From positions 1 to 28,669 of IMG/VR virus record IMGVR_UViG_3300047163_000118: DNA of 28,669 bases. One strand, written 5' to 3'. Source of the stretch: a virus. The notes under the pieces were generated by a model, which made no database searches, was not told where the DNA came from, and saw nothing but the letters and a program-made list of their open reading frames with translations. A program made the position numbers and the translations under genes. Position 1 is the first letter of the stretch. Each line of letters opens with the position of its first letter. Below are positions 5,476 to 13,341 of the stretch, piece after piece.

Positions 5476-7174
5476 GGTCTGCGGATACACCTGGGACGAC
5501 GTCGCCTGCGCCGAGTCCGGGCTTCATGTTTGCCGGCCTCGGGCGGCCCGGGCGGTCGGCTGGTACGAAGAGGTCCTCGTGCACACGAAGGGCCGGTGGG
5601 CGAGACGGCCGTTCCTGCTGGAGCCGTGGCAGCGCGACGACCTGGTGGTGCCCCTGTTCGGGACGGCCCGCTTCGACGAGCAGCTCGGCGAGTACGTCCG
5701 CCAGTTCAGCTTGGCGTGGATCGAGTTGGCCCGGAAGAACGGCAAGTCGGAGTTCGTGGCCGGCGCCGGGCTGCTGCTGCTGTGCGGCGACGACGAGGAG
5801 GAGGCCGAGGTGTATGGGGCGGCGAAGGACCGGGACCAGGCCGGCGTCGTCTATCAGGTGGCCAAGCGGATGGTCGAGCTGTCGCCCGCTTTGTCGAAGC
5901 GGCTGGCGGTGATCGATTCCCGCCGGCGGATCATCGACCCGAAGACCGGCAGCTTCTACCAGGTGGTGGCGGCGGACGGCTCCGGGAACCTCGGCTCGAA
6001 CCCGCACGGGGTGCTCTTCGATGAGGTGATCACCCAGCCGAACCGGGAGCTGTGGGACGCACTGAAGACCGGGATGGGCACCAGGTCGCAGCCGCTGATG
6101 CTGGCGGCGACGACGGCCGGGAACGATCCGTCGTCGATGGCGGCGGAGGAGCATCTGCATTCGGAGCGGGTGATCTCTGACCCGGAGCTCGACCCGGCCC
6201 GGTTCGTGTTCATGCGGAACACCCCGCCGGACGTCGACTGGCAGGACGAGGCGAACTGGTATTACGCCAACCCGGGGCTCGGGTCGTTCAAGCGGGTGCA
6301 GGCGATGCGCGACGAGGCTTTGGAGGCGGCGGAGTCGCCGGCGAAGCAGAACGCCTTCTTCCAGTACCACCTGAACATCTGGGTGCGGCAGGTGACCCGC
6401 TGGTTGGACCTCGGGCTGTGGGATGCCAATGGCGGCCGGTTCGACGGGGAGGAGCTGGTGGCCAAGGAGTGTTTTGCCGGGCTCGATATGGCGTCGACGA
6501 CGGACTTCGCCGCCTGGGTGCTTGTCTTCCCGGGGGTGCTGGAGGACGGCCAGGCCGACGCCGTGCTGCCCAGGTTCTGGACGACCGAGAAGATGGTCTC
6601 CTCCCGCAAGGACGCGATGCGGGCCCGGTTCGAGGAGTGGGCCCGGGCGCGGCAGATGGAGGTGTGCCCGGGCGACACGATCGACCTCGACGCGATGCGG
6701 GCCCAGATCGACCGGGATATGCAGATGTTCCGGGTGCGGGGTGTCGGCTACGACCGGTGGGGCGCCAACGAGCTGGTGCACTGGATGAAGGCCCGCAAGG
6801 GTGACGAGTGGGCGAAGGGGATCCCTCAGACGACCACCGCCCTGAACGCCCCGTCGCTGGAGCTGGAGCGCCGTCTGGCCCGCCGCCGGCTCCGCCACGG
6901 CGGCCATCCGGTGCTGCGCTGGATGGCCGACAACGTGCAGGCGACGAGGGACTCGCAGGGCAACGTCAAGCCGGATCGGGCGAAGTCGAAGGAGAAGATC
7001 GACGGTGTCGCCGCGCTGGTCGACGCTCTGGCGGTGATGCTCGAGGCGCCGCAGAAGGACTTCGCCTTCCTGCTGGCCGGCAGCTCAGGCCCGACGGCCG
7101 CCCGTCCCGAGCCGGCCCGGCCGGCGCCGGACGCTTCCCCTCTGATCACTGGAGTTCGACGTGACGATGCGTAG
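5450..7174 (+). CDS. terL: Terminase large subunit
   Basis: The protein has 574 residues from GTG 5450, which has GGAGGG four bases upstream; ATG 5411 is a longer alternative. The N-terminal ATPase has the Terminase_1 Walker A ARKNGKS at 94-100 and Walker B VLFDE at 188-192, with ATTAG as the coupling motif soon after. The C-terminal RNase-H-like nuclease shows GLDMAS with Asp346, a second acidic site at Asp435 (GYDRWG), and a third at Asp518 in KEKIDGVAALVDALA. It powers DNA packaging into the prohead and cuts the concatemer, working with the small subunit and probably the HNH protein just upstream. All key residues appear intact. Confidence 0.95.
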   Translation: MQRTGSSLEVCGYTWDDVACAESGLHVCRPRAARAVGWYEEVLVHTKGRWARRPFLLEPWQRDDLVVPLFGTARFDEQLGEYVRQFSLAWIELARKNGKSEFVAGAGLLLLCGDDEEEAEVYGAAKDRDQAGVVYQVAKRMVELSPALSKRLAVIDSRRRIIDPKTGSFYQVVAADGSGNLGSNPHGVLFDEVITQPNRELWDALKTGMGTRSQPLMLAATTAGNDPSSMAAEEHLHSERVISDPELDPARFVFMRNTPPDVDWQDEANWYYANPGLGSFKRVQAMRDEALEAAESPAKQNAFFQYHLNIWVRQVTRWLDLGLWDANGGRFDGEELVAKECFAGLDMASTTDFAAWVLVFPGVLEDGQADAVLPRFWTTEKMVSSRKDAMRARFEEWARARQMEVCPGDTIDLDAMRAQIDRDMQMFRVRGVGYDRWGANELVHWMKARKGDEWAKGIPQTTTALNAPSLELERRLARRRLRHGGHPVLRWMADNVQATRDSQGNVKPDRAKSKEKIDGVAALVDALAVMLEAPQKDFAFLLAGSSGPTAARPEPARPAPDASPLITGVRRDDA

Positions 7175-7436
7175 ACGGTCACAGCCACCTGTCACAGTGG
7201 AAGCACGGGTCACGGCTCGGGATGACGTCGGCGGATGGCTCGAGGGAGCGGTCCGCCGGCGGCTCCTGTTCCACCTGACCGACGACCGGTCGGTCGAGGG
7301 CGTCATGACGTTGGCCGCGGTAGACGGGGTGGTGTTGTGGGCGGCGAAGCTGAAGGGCAGCCCTGAGGTGGATCTCGCCGGCGAGGTGTTCATCCCCCGG
7401 GAGAAGATCCTCCTCGTCCAGACCCTCCGCCAATAG
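7161..7436 (+). CDS. Small beta-rich protein between terminase and portal
   Basis: A 91-residue protein from GTG 7161, overlapping the end of the large terminase gene. After a basic lead it is strand-rich: RRRLLFHLTDDRSVEGVMTL, VDGVVLWAAKL, then EVFIPREKILLVQTL. The spacing of strands around SVEGVM recalls the small Sm-like barrels common at this position in actinophages, but that is only a resemblance. The function is unknown. The following 31-base gap contains the first CTAGCCG element. Confidence 0.55.
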   Translation: MTMRRRSQPPVTVEARVTARDDVGGWLEGAVRRRLLFHLTDDRSVEGVMTLAAVDGVVLWAAKLKGSPEVDLAGEVFIPREKILLVQTLRQ

Positions 7437-7443
7437 GGCGGCC

Positions 7444-7467
7444 CTAGCCGCACGCCACCATCAGGCC
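7444..7467 (+). promoter_or_regulatory. CTAGCCG start-associated element, site 1
   Basis: CTAGCCG at 7444-7450 is followed 17 bases later by GTG 7468. No Shine-Dalgarno sequence is visible. GCC-ACCATCA-GGC (7454-7466) forms a short inverted repeat, and CAC (7451-7453) could extend it by pairing with the GTG start. The stop codon region upstream also makes TAGGGC-G-GCCCTA. Confidence 0.55.
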
Positions 7468-7833
7468 GTGCAGACCTTCCCGGCCCGGCGTGTGGCCACC
7501 GTCGACGACCTCGAGCGGCCCGGCGACTACTGCGCCACCCAGGAGCTCGACGCCGACGAGCGGCCGACCGGCCGGGGGGTGTGGTTCATCCTGCCGACCG
7601 CCGACCCCGGCCAGCCGCTGAAGGTGTTCCCTGACCGGGCGACGGACCGGGCCGGGTGGGCGGCGCTGCGGCGCAACGGCCGCCACCGGGTCGCCGAGCC
7701 GCCATGGCAGATCCGGGACTGCCCCGACGGGTCGATCGAGATCCGGGAGTCGATCGCCTGCGGCCGCGGCGATCCCGAGGGCGAGTACTTCCACGGCTAC
7801 CTCGACGCCGGCAACGTCTGGAGGGTCCTCTGA
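7468..7833 (+). CDS. Hypothetical protein upstream of portal
   Basis: A 121-residue protein from GTG 7468. Features are an N-terminal PGDYCATQELDADERPTGR segment, a middle rich in Trp, Arg and Pro, and an end reading EYFHGYLDAGNVWRVL. That ending, with SIACG before it, is a pattern I have seen in small phage proteins of this neighbourhood, but I cannot name a function. No membrane segment or Cys ribbon is present. The TGA overlaps the portal ATG (TGATG), so they are coupled. It has no Shine-Dalgarno sequence and depends on the CTAGCCG element region for its start. Confidence 0.6.
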   Translation: MQTFPARRVATVDDLERPGDYCATQELDADERPTGRGVWFILPTADPGQPLKVFPDRATDRAGWAALRRNGRHRVAEPPWQIRDCPDGSIEIRESIACGRGDPEGEYFHGYLDAGNVWRVL

Positions 7834-9191
7834 TGCACGTGCAGGCCGCCACCGGGGAATCCGTCGACGTCTCGAAGCGGGGCTGGCCGCTCGCGGGCAC
7901 CAACTACCAGTCGGAGTACTCCCAGAGCTGGGCCGGGCTGCGGATGGGGGCCCTGCCGACCGGCGAGTCACGGATCCTGTCTCTGCGCCGGATCTACAAG
8001 GGCAACCCGTGGGTGTACGGGATCGTGAACATGATCGCCAACGGCCTCGCCGGCTTCCCGATCCGGGTGACCGACTGGGGGCCGTCCGGTCAGCGCCGGC
8101 CCGTCCGGGGTGATCTGCCGCAGACCCGGCCCGGGCCTCCGTCGGCGCTGCAGCAGCTCGACTTCCGGCTCAACCATCCCGCCCCGAGGATCTCGAGGCG
8201 GCGGACGGTCCGGCGGGCGATGATCGACAAGCTGGTGTACGGAAACGGCATGTGGGTCAAGGAAGGCGACGGGTACGGCGGGCTGGCCGGCCTGTGGCAC
8301 ACCCCGTGGCGGACGGTGGCGGTGATCGCCGGTGTCAACCAGCCGATCGTCGGCTACCGGGCGATGGGTTTCGCCGGCACGAAGGTCTTCGACCTGTCCG
8401 AGGTTGTCCACTTCGGGGAGGGCGACCCGGACGCCCCGATCTCGCCGTCGCCGCTCGAGTCGCTGCAGTATACGATCGCCCTGATGGACGCCATGTCGCG
8501 GCATCTCGTCGGCTTCTTCCAGAACCAGGCCCGCCCGTCCGGGGTCCTGAAGATGTCCCAGATGCCGCAGGAGGACGAGCTCAACCTGCTGCGCGAGCAG
8601 ATCAAGCAGCTGTACACCGGCCCGGAGAACGCCGGCGTGCCGCTGATCACCTCGGGGGACTGGTCGCCGATGAACGGCGGCAGCTCCTACGCCGACCTGG
8701 TGGAGCTCGCCCGCCTGTCCCGGGAGGAGGTGTGTGGCGCCTACAACGTGCCGCCGCCGGTCGCCGGGATCCTCGACAAGGCGATCAAGTCGAACGTCGA
8801 GGAGCTCCGGGAGCAGTTCCTGCGCGACGTTCTGGCCCCGACCGGCACCGAGTTCACCGACGAGATCGTCGCCCAGATCGTCGACCCGGCACCGCAGTGG
8901 GCCGGTGCGGGCTGCGGGTTCGACATGTCCGACCGGCTGCTCCCGGACCTCGAGGCCCTGGCCGTGGCGTTCAAGGAGCTGAAGCGGGTGGCGACTCTGA
9001 ACGAGCTGCGCCGGATGATGCGTCTCGAGGACCTCGATTTCGAGTGGGCGAACCAGCCGTGGATGGAGCCCGGGTCGCTGCCGGCCGGTCTGGCGCCGCA
9101 GGGGGCGACGATCAGCCCTGACAGCGGGACCGGCGAGGAGGAGGACGACGACCCGGGTTCGCCGCCGCTCGACGACGAGGACGACGACTGA
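7833..9191 (+). CDS. Portal protein (HK97 type)
   Basis: A 452-residue protein from ATG 7833, overlapping the previous stop. It shows the HK97-type portal layout: LRRIYKGNPWVYGIVNMIANGLAG early (helices before the wing), the hydrophobic strand block with DKLVYGNGMWVKEG, and the FDLSEVVHFGEGDPDAPISPSPLESL segment. RPSGVLKM, then DWSPMNGGSSYADLVELARL and YNVPPPVAGILDKAIKSNVE in the stem region, are family hallmarks. The dodecameric portal forms the vertex through which DNA enters and leaves and which docks terminase and the connector. The C-terminus is acidic and disordered (EEEDDDPG...DDEDDD), which is common. Confidence 0.93.
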   Translation: MHVQAATGESVDVSKRGWPLAGTNYQSEYSQSWAGLRMGALPTGESRILSLRRIYKGNPWVYGIVNMIANGLAGFPIRVTDWGPSGQRRPVRGDLPQTRPGPPSALQQLDFRLNHPAPRISRRRTVRRAMIDKLVYGNGMWVKEGDGYGGLAGLWHTPWRTVAVIAGVNQPIVGYRAMGFAGTKVFDLSEVVHFGEGDPDAPISPSPLESLQYTIALMDAMSRHLVGFFQNQARPSGVLKMSQMPQEDELNLLREQIKQLYTGPENAGVPLITSGDWSPMNGGSSYADLVELARLSREEVCGAYNVPPPVAGILDKAIKSNVEELREQFLRDVLAPTGTEFTDEIVAQIVDPAPQWAGAGCGFDMSDRLLPDLEALAVAFKELKRVATLNELRRMMRLEDLDFEWANQPWMEPGSLPAGLAPQGATISPDSGTGEEEDDDPGSPPLDDEDDD

Positions 9192-9212
9192 CCGTAGGGC
9201 CGTGAGGCTGCT

Positions 9213-9237
9213 CTAGCCGGATCCGACCCTGTCGGCC
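9213..9237 (+). promoter_or_regulatory. CTAGCCG start-associated element, site 2
   Basis: CTAGCCG at 9213-9219, then 18 bases to ATG 9238, with no Shine-Dalgarno sequence. A perfect five-pair inverted repeat, CCGAC-CCT-GTCGG, lies at 9223-9235, directly before the start. GGCT at 9206-9209 can also pair with AGCC of the motif. Confidence 0.6.
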
Positions 9238-10380
9238 ATGGAGCACGCGAAGCGCCGGATCCGGATGCAGGTCCGGGCGACCCCCGAAGACGGCGAAGGC
9301 ACCTTCACGGCCAAGGTGTCGACCTACAACCTCGAGTACGACGTCGGCTGGGCGTGGACCGAGATCATCCTGCCCGGCTGCTTCACCGACTCCATCTCCG
9401 CCCACCCCACCATCCCGATCTTCTACAACCACAACTGGTCCGGGGCGCCGATCGGATCCGGCAAGCCGTCCGAGGACGGCGACAACCTGACGGTCTCCGG
9501 CCGGCTGTACCTCGAGATGGGCGACCCGCTCGTCGCCCGGGTCTACCAGGCCATGAAGGACGAGGCCCTCGAGGAATGGTCGATCGGGTTCTGGCCGGAG
9601 GTCATCGTCAACGACCAGGACAAGAAGATGTGCGACCAGATCCAGAAGGGCGATCTGGCCGAGGCCTCCGTCTGCGTGCGGGGCGCGAACCCTGACACCG
9701 GCACCATCGACCTGGCCGGCCGGGTGGCCTATATCGCCGGCGACCAGAAGGCCCGCGACCGTGAGGTCGCCCGGCTCAGGTCGCTGTTCGGTGGCCCGGG
9801 CCGCCGGCGTGCGGGGGGAGCGTACGAGCCGGAGCCGTACCGGCAGGACGGCGACGAGCTCGTGGTCTGCCCCAAGTGCACGAAACGGAACGACAGCGAC
9901 GCCGGCTGGTGTGACCAGTGCGGCTACAACCTGCATCTCGTGGGATGGCGGCCGGCGCCGTACCATCAGGACGTCGACGAGGTGGTGACCTGCCCGACCT
10001 GCGGGTTGAGAGACGACGTCGACGCCAGCTTCTGCGACCAGTGCGGCTTCGAGCTCGCCGGAGCCGAGGACGTGGACGTCGACGATGACGTCGACGAGGA
10101 GGCGGCAGGCCGTCGGCGTGCCGCAGGTCACAGCCACCAGCACACCCATGACGACGGGACCGTGCACGCCCACGACCACACCCACTCCGGCGGGAACTAC
10201 GGCCACGACGCCTCCGACCCCGAGGTCACCCACGCCCACAGCCACCCCGACCCGGAGCCGCCGCCGTCCTCTGAGGATCCCGGCCCCGACGAGAACGACC
10301 GGGCCCGGGCCGACCGGGCGTTCGACTCACCGCACTGGCGGGACTATGCCGCCGGAATACTCAAGGAGCGCCGCCCGTGA
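9238..10380 (+). CDS. HK97-type prohead protease with zinc-ribbon and His-rich C-terminal extension
   Basis: A 380-residue protein. Residues 1 to about 165 are the S78/U35 prohead protease: ILPGCFTDSI, IPIFYNHNW with the catalytic His65, then EEWSIGF with the nucleophile Ser115, and an ending LAEASVCVRGANP. Normally this domain is followed by a short acidic tail. Here two consecutive zinc ribbons follow (Cys211, 214, 225, 228 and Cys252, 255, 266, 269, each C-x2-C...CDQCG). An Asp-rich linker, a histidine-rich stretch (HSHQHTHDD, HAHDHTH, THAHSH) and a charged helix complete it. The enzyme matures capsid proteins, cutting the delta domain. The extension may serve as a scaffold or bind metal; that part is inference. 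Confidence 0.9.
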   Translation: MEHAKRRIRMQVRATPEDGEGTFTAKVSTYNLEYDVGWAWTEIILPGCFTDSISAHPTIPIFYNHNWSGAPIGSGKPSEDGDNLTVSGRLYLEMGDPLVARVYQAMKDEALEEWSIGFWPEVIVNDQDKKMCDQIQKGDLAEASVCVRGANPDTGTIDLAGRVAYIAGDQKARDREVARLRSLFGGPGRRRAGGAYEPEPYRQDGDELVVCPKCTKRNDSDAGWCDQCGYNLHLVGWRPAPYHQDVDEVVTCPTCGLRDDVDASFCDQCGFELAGAEDVDVDDDVDEEAAGRRRAAGHSHQHTHDDGTVHAHDHTHSGGNYGHDASDPEVTHAHSHPDPEPPPSSEDPGPDENDRARADRAFDSPHWRDYAAGILKERRP

Positions 10381-11378
10381 ACCTGTTCGCCCTCGCCGCC
10401 CGCCGCTACATCGAGTCCGAGACCTACCAGAAGTGCCGGGCCGCGGCCGACGGCAACACCGGCCGACTGGCCCGGGCCCTCCAGGAAGCCGGGCCCGTCC
10501 CGGTCCTCGACAACGCCGAGCTCCGCCAGGCGCTGTCGCTGCGGACCTTCTCGAACCTGTACCCGTTCTCGATCGACGGGAAGGCCTACGCCGGCGAGCT
10601 GCCCGGCGCCGTGAACGTCCCCCAGGCCGTCGAGACCATCGCCTCCGAGAAGATGCAGGTGGAGCTCGGCGCCGAGACCTCCGAGTCGATCCTGGCCACC
10701 GCCGTGCCGACCGGCACCCCGCTCCCGGAAGGCCAGATCAACGCCGGCGCAACCCCGACCCTCCAGGTCCTCAACCGGTTCGGGGTCGCCCTGCCCGTCG
10801 CCCTCGGCGTGCTCGACAACCCCGGCCAGATGGCCAGTTTCCTCAACCGGCGCATCGAGCTCGGCCTCAACCTCGGCCTCGAGAACGACATCCTCAACGG
10901 CAACCAGATGTGGACCGGGGCCATAGCGTCGGTGCCGGGCGGCAACACCGTCGCCAAGAGCGCCGGCTACAACGTCGACGCCCTGACCAACGCCCTCGCC
11001 GACGTCCTCAACGCCGGCTGGTACGCCCGGCCGCCGCAGATCGTCACCTGGCCGACCTCCAAGGCGAAGGTGTTCCTCGAGCGGGACAGCTCGGCCCGGC
11101 CGCTCGGCATCATCGAAGTCCTCAAGGACTGGGTCGACCCGGCCAGCGAGGGCCGCCAGCTGATCATCCCGTCGAAGTTCATGCCGGCCGGCCAGGCCCT
11201 CATCGGCGACCTGTTCGGGGCCATCGCCCTGTTCGTCCACGGCGACCTATCCGTCGAGGTGTCCCGAGTCCATCTCGACTTCCTGGGCCGCAGCATGGCC
11301 GAGATGAAGCTCGAGTTCCGGGCGCACTCGTGGGTGCGGGAACCGTCCGCGCTGGCGCTCGTCACTGGCATCGCCTGA
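10377..11378 (+). CDS. HK97-fold capsid protein, first copy (no delta domain)
   Basis: A 333-residue protein from GTG 10377, overlapping the protease stop. It lacks the long N-terminal coiled coil of HK97 precursors and begins near the fold itself. VNVPQAVETIASEKMQVELGAE, a P-domain-like helix (NRRIELGLNLGLENDILNG) and a C-terminal stretch (VEVSRVHLDFLGRSMAEMKLEFRAHSWV...ALALVTGIA) match the end of HK97-fold capsids. Its ending is clearly related to that of the next gene (HLDFxxRxM...L...VTGI/L). Two capsid proteins may divide hexon and penton positions, or one may be a minor head protein. The next start is preceded by a CTAGCCG element. Confidence 0.78.
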   Translation: MNLFALAARRYIESETYQKCRAAADGNTGRLARALQEAGPVPVLDNAELRQALSLRTFSNLYPFSIDGKAYAGELPGAVNVPQAVETIASEKMQVELGAETSESILATAVPTGTPLPEGQINAGATPTLQVLNRFGVALPVALGVLDNPGQMASFLNRRIELGLNLGLENDILNGNQMWTGAIASVPGGNTVAKSAGYNVDALTNALADVLNAGWYARPPQIVTWPTSKAKVFLERDSSARPLGIIEVLKDWVDPASEGRQLIIPSKFMPAGQALIGDLFGAIALFVHGDLSVEVSRVHLDFLGRSMAEMKLEFRAHSWVREPSALALVTGIA

Positions 11379-11384
11379 TCCGCT

Positions 11385-11410
11385 CTAGCCGCCCCCGACC
11401 ATTCCGACCC
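11385..11410 (+). promoter_or_regulatory. CTAGCCG start-associated element, site 3
   Basis: CTAGCCG at 11385-11391, then 19 bases containing CCGACCATTCC to ATG 11411. That ATG opens an eight-residue ORF (MNQHLREA, 11411-11437) that overlaps the start of the second capsid gene. The inverted repeat seen at other sites is weak here. Confidence 0.5.
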
Positions 11411-11437
11411 ATGAACCAGCACCTCCGGGAGGCGTGA
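11411..11437 (+). CDS. Possible eight-residue leader peptide
   Basis: ATG AAC CAG ... GCG TGA encodes MNQHLREA. It starts where the CTAGCCG element predicts a start and its TGA overlaps the capsid ATG 11437, so it could couple ribosome entry to capsid translation. GGGAGG inside it is the capsid's own Shine-Dalgarno sequence. It may equally be chance. Confidence 0.25.
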   Translation: MNQHLREA

Positions 11438-12894
11438 TGGACCAGGACCTGAAGCTGTCGATCGTCGGCGACCGTCTCGCCTGGGTCACCCCGGCCGGGA
11501 AGGTGTTGCCGTGGGTCCGCGGCGGCGAAGGCCCGACCGCCACCATCGAGTCCGAGATCGCCGAGCTGCGCGGCCTGATCTCCTCGACCGAGGAAGAGGC
11601 CCGCCAGATCAAGGAGGCCGTCGACGCCGACCGGGACCGGCTGCGGGCCGAGGGCGTCAACCTGCTCGTTGACTCCCGTTTCGAGGAGTTCGACGCCCGC
11701 TACAAGGAGGCCGACCTCAAGAAGGACCAGGCCGTCCAGATGCGCGGCCGTCTCGAGGCCGCCCTCACCCGGATGGCCGCCGAACGCGGTGTCATCCCCC
11801 CCGGCGGCGACAAGGCTCTCTCCCGGGCCGAGCGCCGCGAGTTCGAGTCGATCGCCAAGCGGTTCCTGCGCTCCGACACCTACAAGCGGCTGCGGGAATC
11901 CGGCAGCCTGGCCGCGGCCGGCACCCACTTCGCCACCGACCCCGTCGAGGTCCTCGAGCGGGGCGGCTGGAACGACGAGACCGGCCAGATGGACTCGCCG
12001 CTCATCCGGGCGCTGCAGACCCGCACCACGGTCAACGTCGGCGACGCCGGCGCCGTCGTGCCGATCGACCAGCAGGTGTGGCCGCCGGTCATCATCCCGG
12101 TCCGGCAGGTGCAGCTCCTCGACCTGATCTCCATGCGGACCACCGAGTCCGACATGGTCAACTTCGTGCAGCAGTCGGTCCGGTCCGACTACGCGGCCGA
12201 GACGCCGTACGGCACCGCCGCACCCGAGGCCGACTACGAGTTCGCTCTCAAGCAGGCGTCGGTCAAGCGGATCCCGCAGTTCATCCCGGCCACCAAGGAC
12301 GTCCTCGCCGACCAGGGGCAGCTGCAGGGAGTCCTGCAGGACCTGCTGATGGCCGGCGTCCGGCTGAAGCTCGAGACGCAGATCCTCACCGGCGGCGGCT
12401 CCAGCTTCACCGACACCTCGATCCAGGGGATGCTCAACGCATCCGGGATCGGGTCGGTGACCTACCAGTCGTCCGGGCACACCTCCGAGTACCAGCTCGA
12501 CGTCACCCACCGGGCCATCACCACCATCCGGCTGACCCTGTTCTCGGACCCGACCGCGGTGGTCACCCACCCGACCGACTACGAGTGGGCCGTCCTGAAG
12601 AAGGACAGCTACGGCCGGTACATCTTCGACCCCGACACCGAGGCCGACGTCAAGAGCCTGTGGGGCCTGCAGACCGTCGTGTCGCCGGTCATCGCCCAGG
12701 GCACGCAGTTGGTCGGCGACTTCAAGCAGGCCGCCGCCCTGTGGATGCGCACCGGCCTGTCGGTCACCGCCTCGACCGAGCACCTCGACTTCTTCACTCG
12801 CGGCATGGTCGCCATCCTCGCCGAGCTGCGGGCGGCGTTCGCGGTGCTGCAGCCCCGGGCGCTCTGCCAGGTCACCGGGCTCACCGGCCCCTGA
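11437..12894 (+). CDS. HK97-fold major capsid protein, second copy with delta domain
   Basis: A 485-residue protein from ATG 11437 with GGGAGG four bases upstream; GTG 11434 is in frame but too close to that site. Residues about 25-110 form a long charged coiled coil (EIAELRGLISSTEEEARQIKE, EFDARYKEADLKKDQAVQMRG), the delta or scaffolding domain removed by the protease. The fold follows: VPIDQQVWPPVIIPVRQVQLLDLI, an E-loop segment, QFIPATKDVLADQGQLQGVL, QILTGGGSS, NASGI and the P-domain/A-domain end HLDFFTRGMVAILAELRAAFAV. It is the best candidate for the main shell protein. Its C-terminus resembles that of the preceding gene, which points to an old duplication. Confidence 0.92.
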   Translation: MDQDLKLSIVGDRLAWVTPAGKVLPWVRGGEGPTATIESEIAELRGLISSTEEEARQIKEAVDADRDRLRAEGVNLLVDSRFEEFDARYKEADLKKDQAVQMRGRLEAALTRMAAERGVIPPGGDKALSRAERREFESIAKRFLRSDTYKRLRESGSLAAAGTHFATDPVEVLERGGWNDETGQMDSPLIRALQTRTTVNVGDAGAVVPIDQQVWPPVIIPVRQVQLLDLISMRTTESDMVNFVQQSVRSDYAAETPYGTAAPEADYEFALKQASVKRIPQFIPATKDVLADQGQLQGVLQDLLMAGVRLKLETQILTGGGSSFTDTSIQGMLNASGIGSVTYQSSGHTSEYQLDVTHRAITTIRLTLFSDPTAVVTHPTDYEWAVLKKDSYGRYIFDPDTEADVKSLWGLQTVVSPVIAQGTQLVGDFKQAAALWMRTGLSVTASTEHLDFFTRGMVAILAELRAAFAVLQPRALCQVTGLTGP

Positions 12895-12912
12895 TAGGAG
12901 GAGATCCGCTCG

Positions 12913-13338
12913 ATGTCATCGAACGACGAGGTCCTGGCCCGCACCGCCGCCCGGGCCGAGAACACGTGGGTGTTCGACCACCCCGACGGGCACTGCATCG
13001 TGCTCGCCCACCCCGGCCAGCCGAAGCCGCCGACCGACCCGAAGTTCCTGCGGGAGAACTTCGGGATCATGCCGGCGCACACCCATCTGGTCCGCCGGCT
13101 GTCCGAGTCGCCGCACCGTCCGCTGACCGAGGCCGAGAAGGCCGTCGAGCGGGCCGGGAACCGTCAGTCCCGCATCGACGAGCTGAAGGCGGAGCTGTCC
13201 CGGCTGATGGCCGCCGAGGGCGTCGAGGCCGACCGGGCCGCCAGCGAGGACCTCGACGGCGAAGGTGACGGTGACGGCGAGCATCCGGCGGTCGCTCCGG
13301 CCGGGCGCGCCGCCAAGTCCCGCAGCGCAGCGGAGTAA
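12913..13338 (+). CDS. Small protein following the capsid gene
   Basis: A 141-residue protein from ATG 12913, with a strong AGGAGGAG Shine-Dalgarno sequence upstream. The N-terminal half (NTWVFDHPDGHCIVLAHPGQ... LRENFGIMPAHTHLV) is compact. It is followed by a helix with coiled-coil character (EAEKAVERAGNRQSRIDELK) and an acidic, Gly-rich disordered tail. I recognise no domain. Its position right after the capsid and before the connector suggests a small virion or assembly protein, but nothing in the sequence shows this. Confidence 0.6.
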   Translation: MSSNDEVLARTAARAENTWVFDHPDGHCIVLAHPGQPKPPTDPKFLRENFGIMPAHTHLVRRLSESPHRPLTEAEKAVERAGNRQSRIDELKAELSRLMAAEGVEADRAASEDLDGEGDGDGEHPAVAPAGRAAKSRSAAE

Positions 13339-13341
13339 CCC

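Noticed and set aside
4982-6907. A 641-residue open frame on the minus strand over the terminase genes
   Set aside because: It is Arg/Pro/His-rich with no motif and lies opposite well-supported terminase genes; in DNA this GC-rich the complementary frame stays open by codon bias.
11362-12783. A 473-residue open frame on the minus strand over the capsid gene
   Set aside because: It is a shadow of the capsid coding frame, with no domain and an improbable composition.
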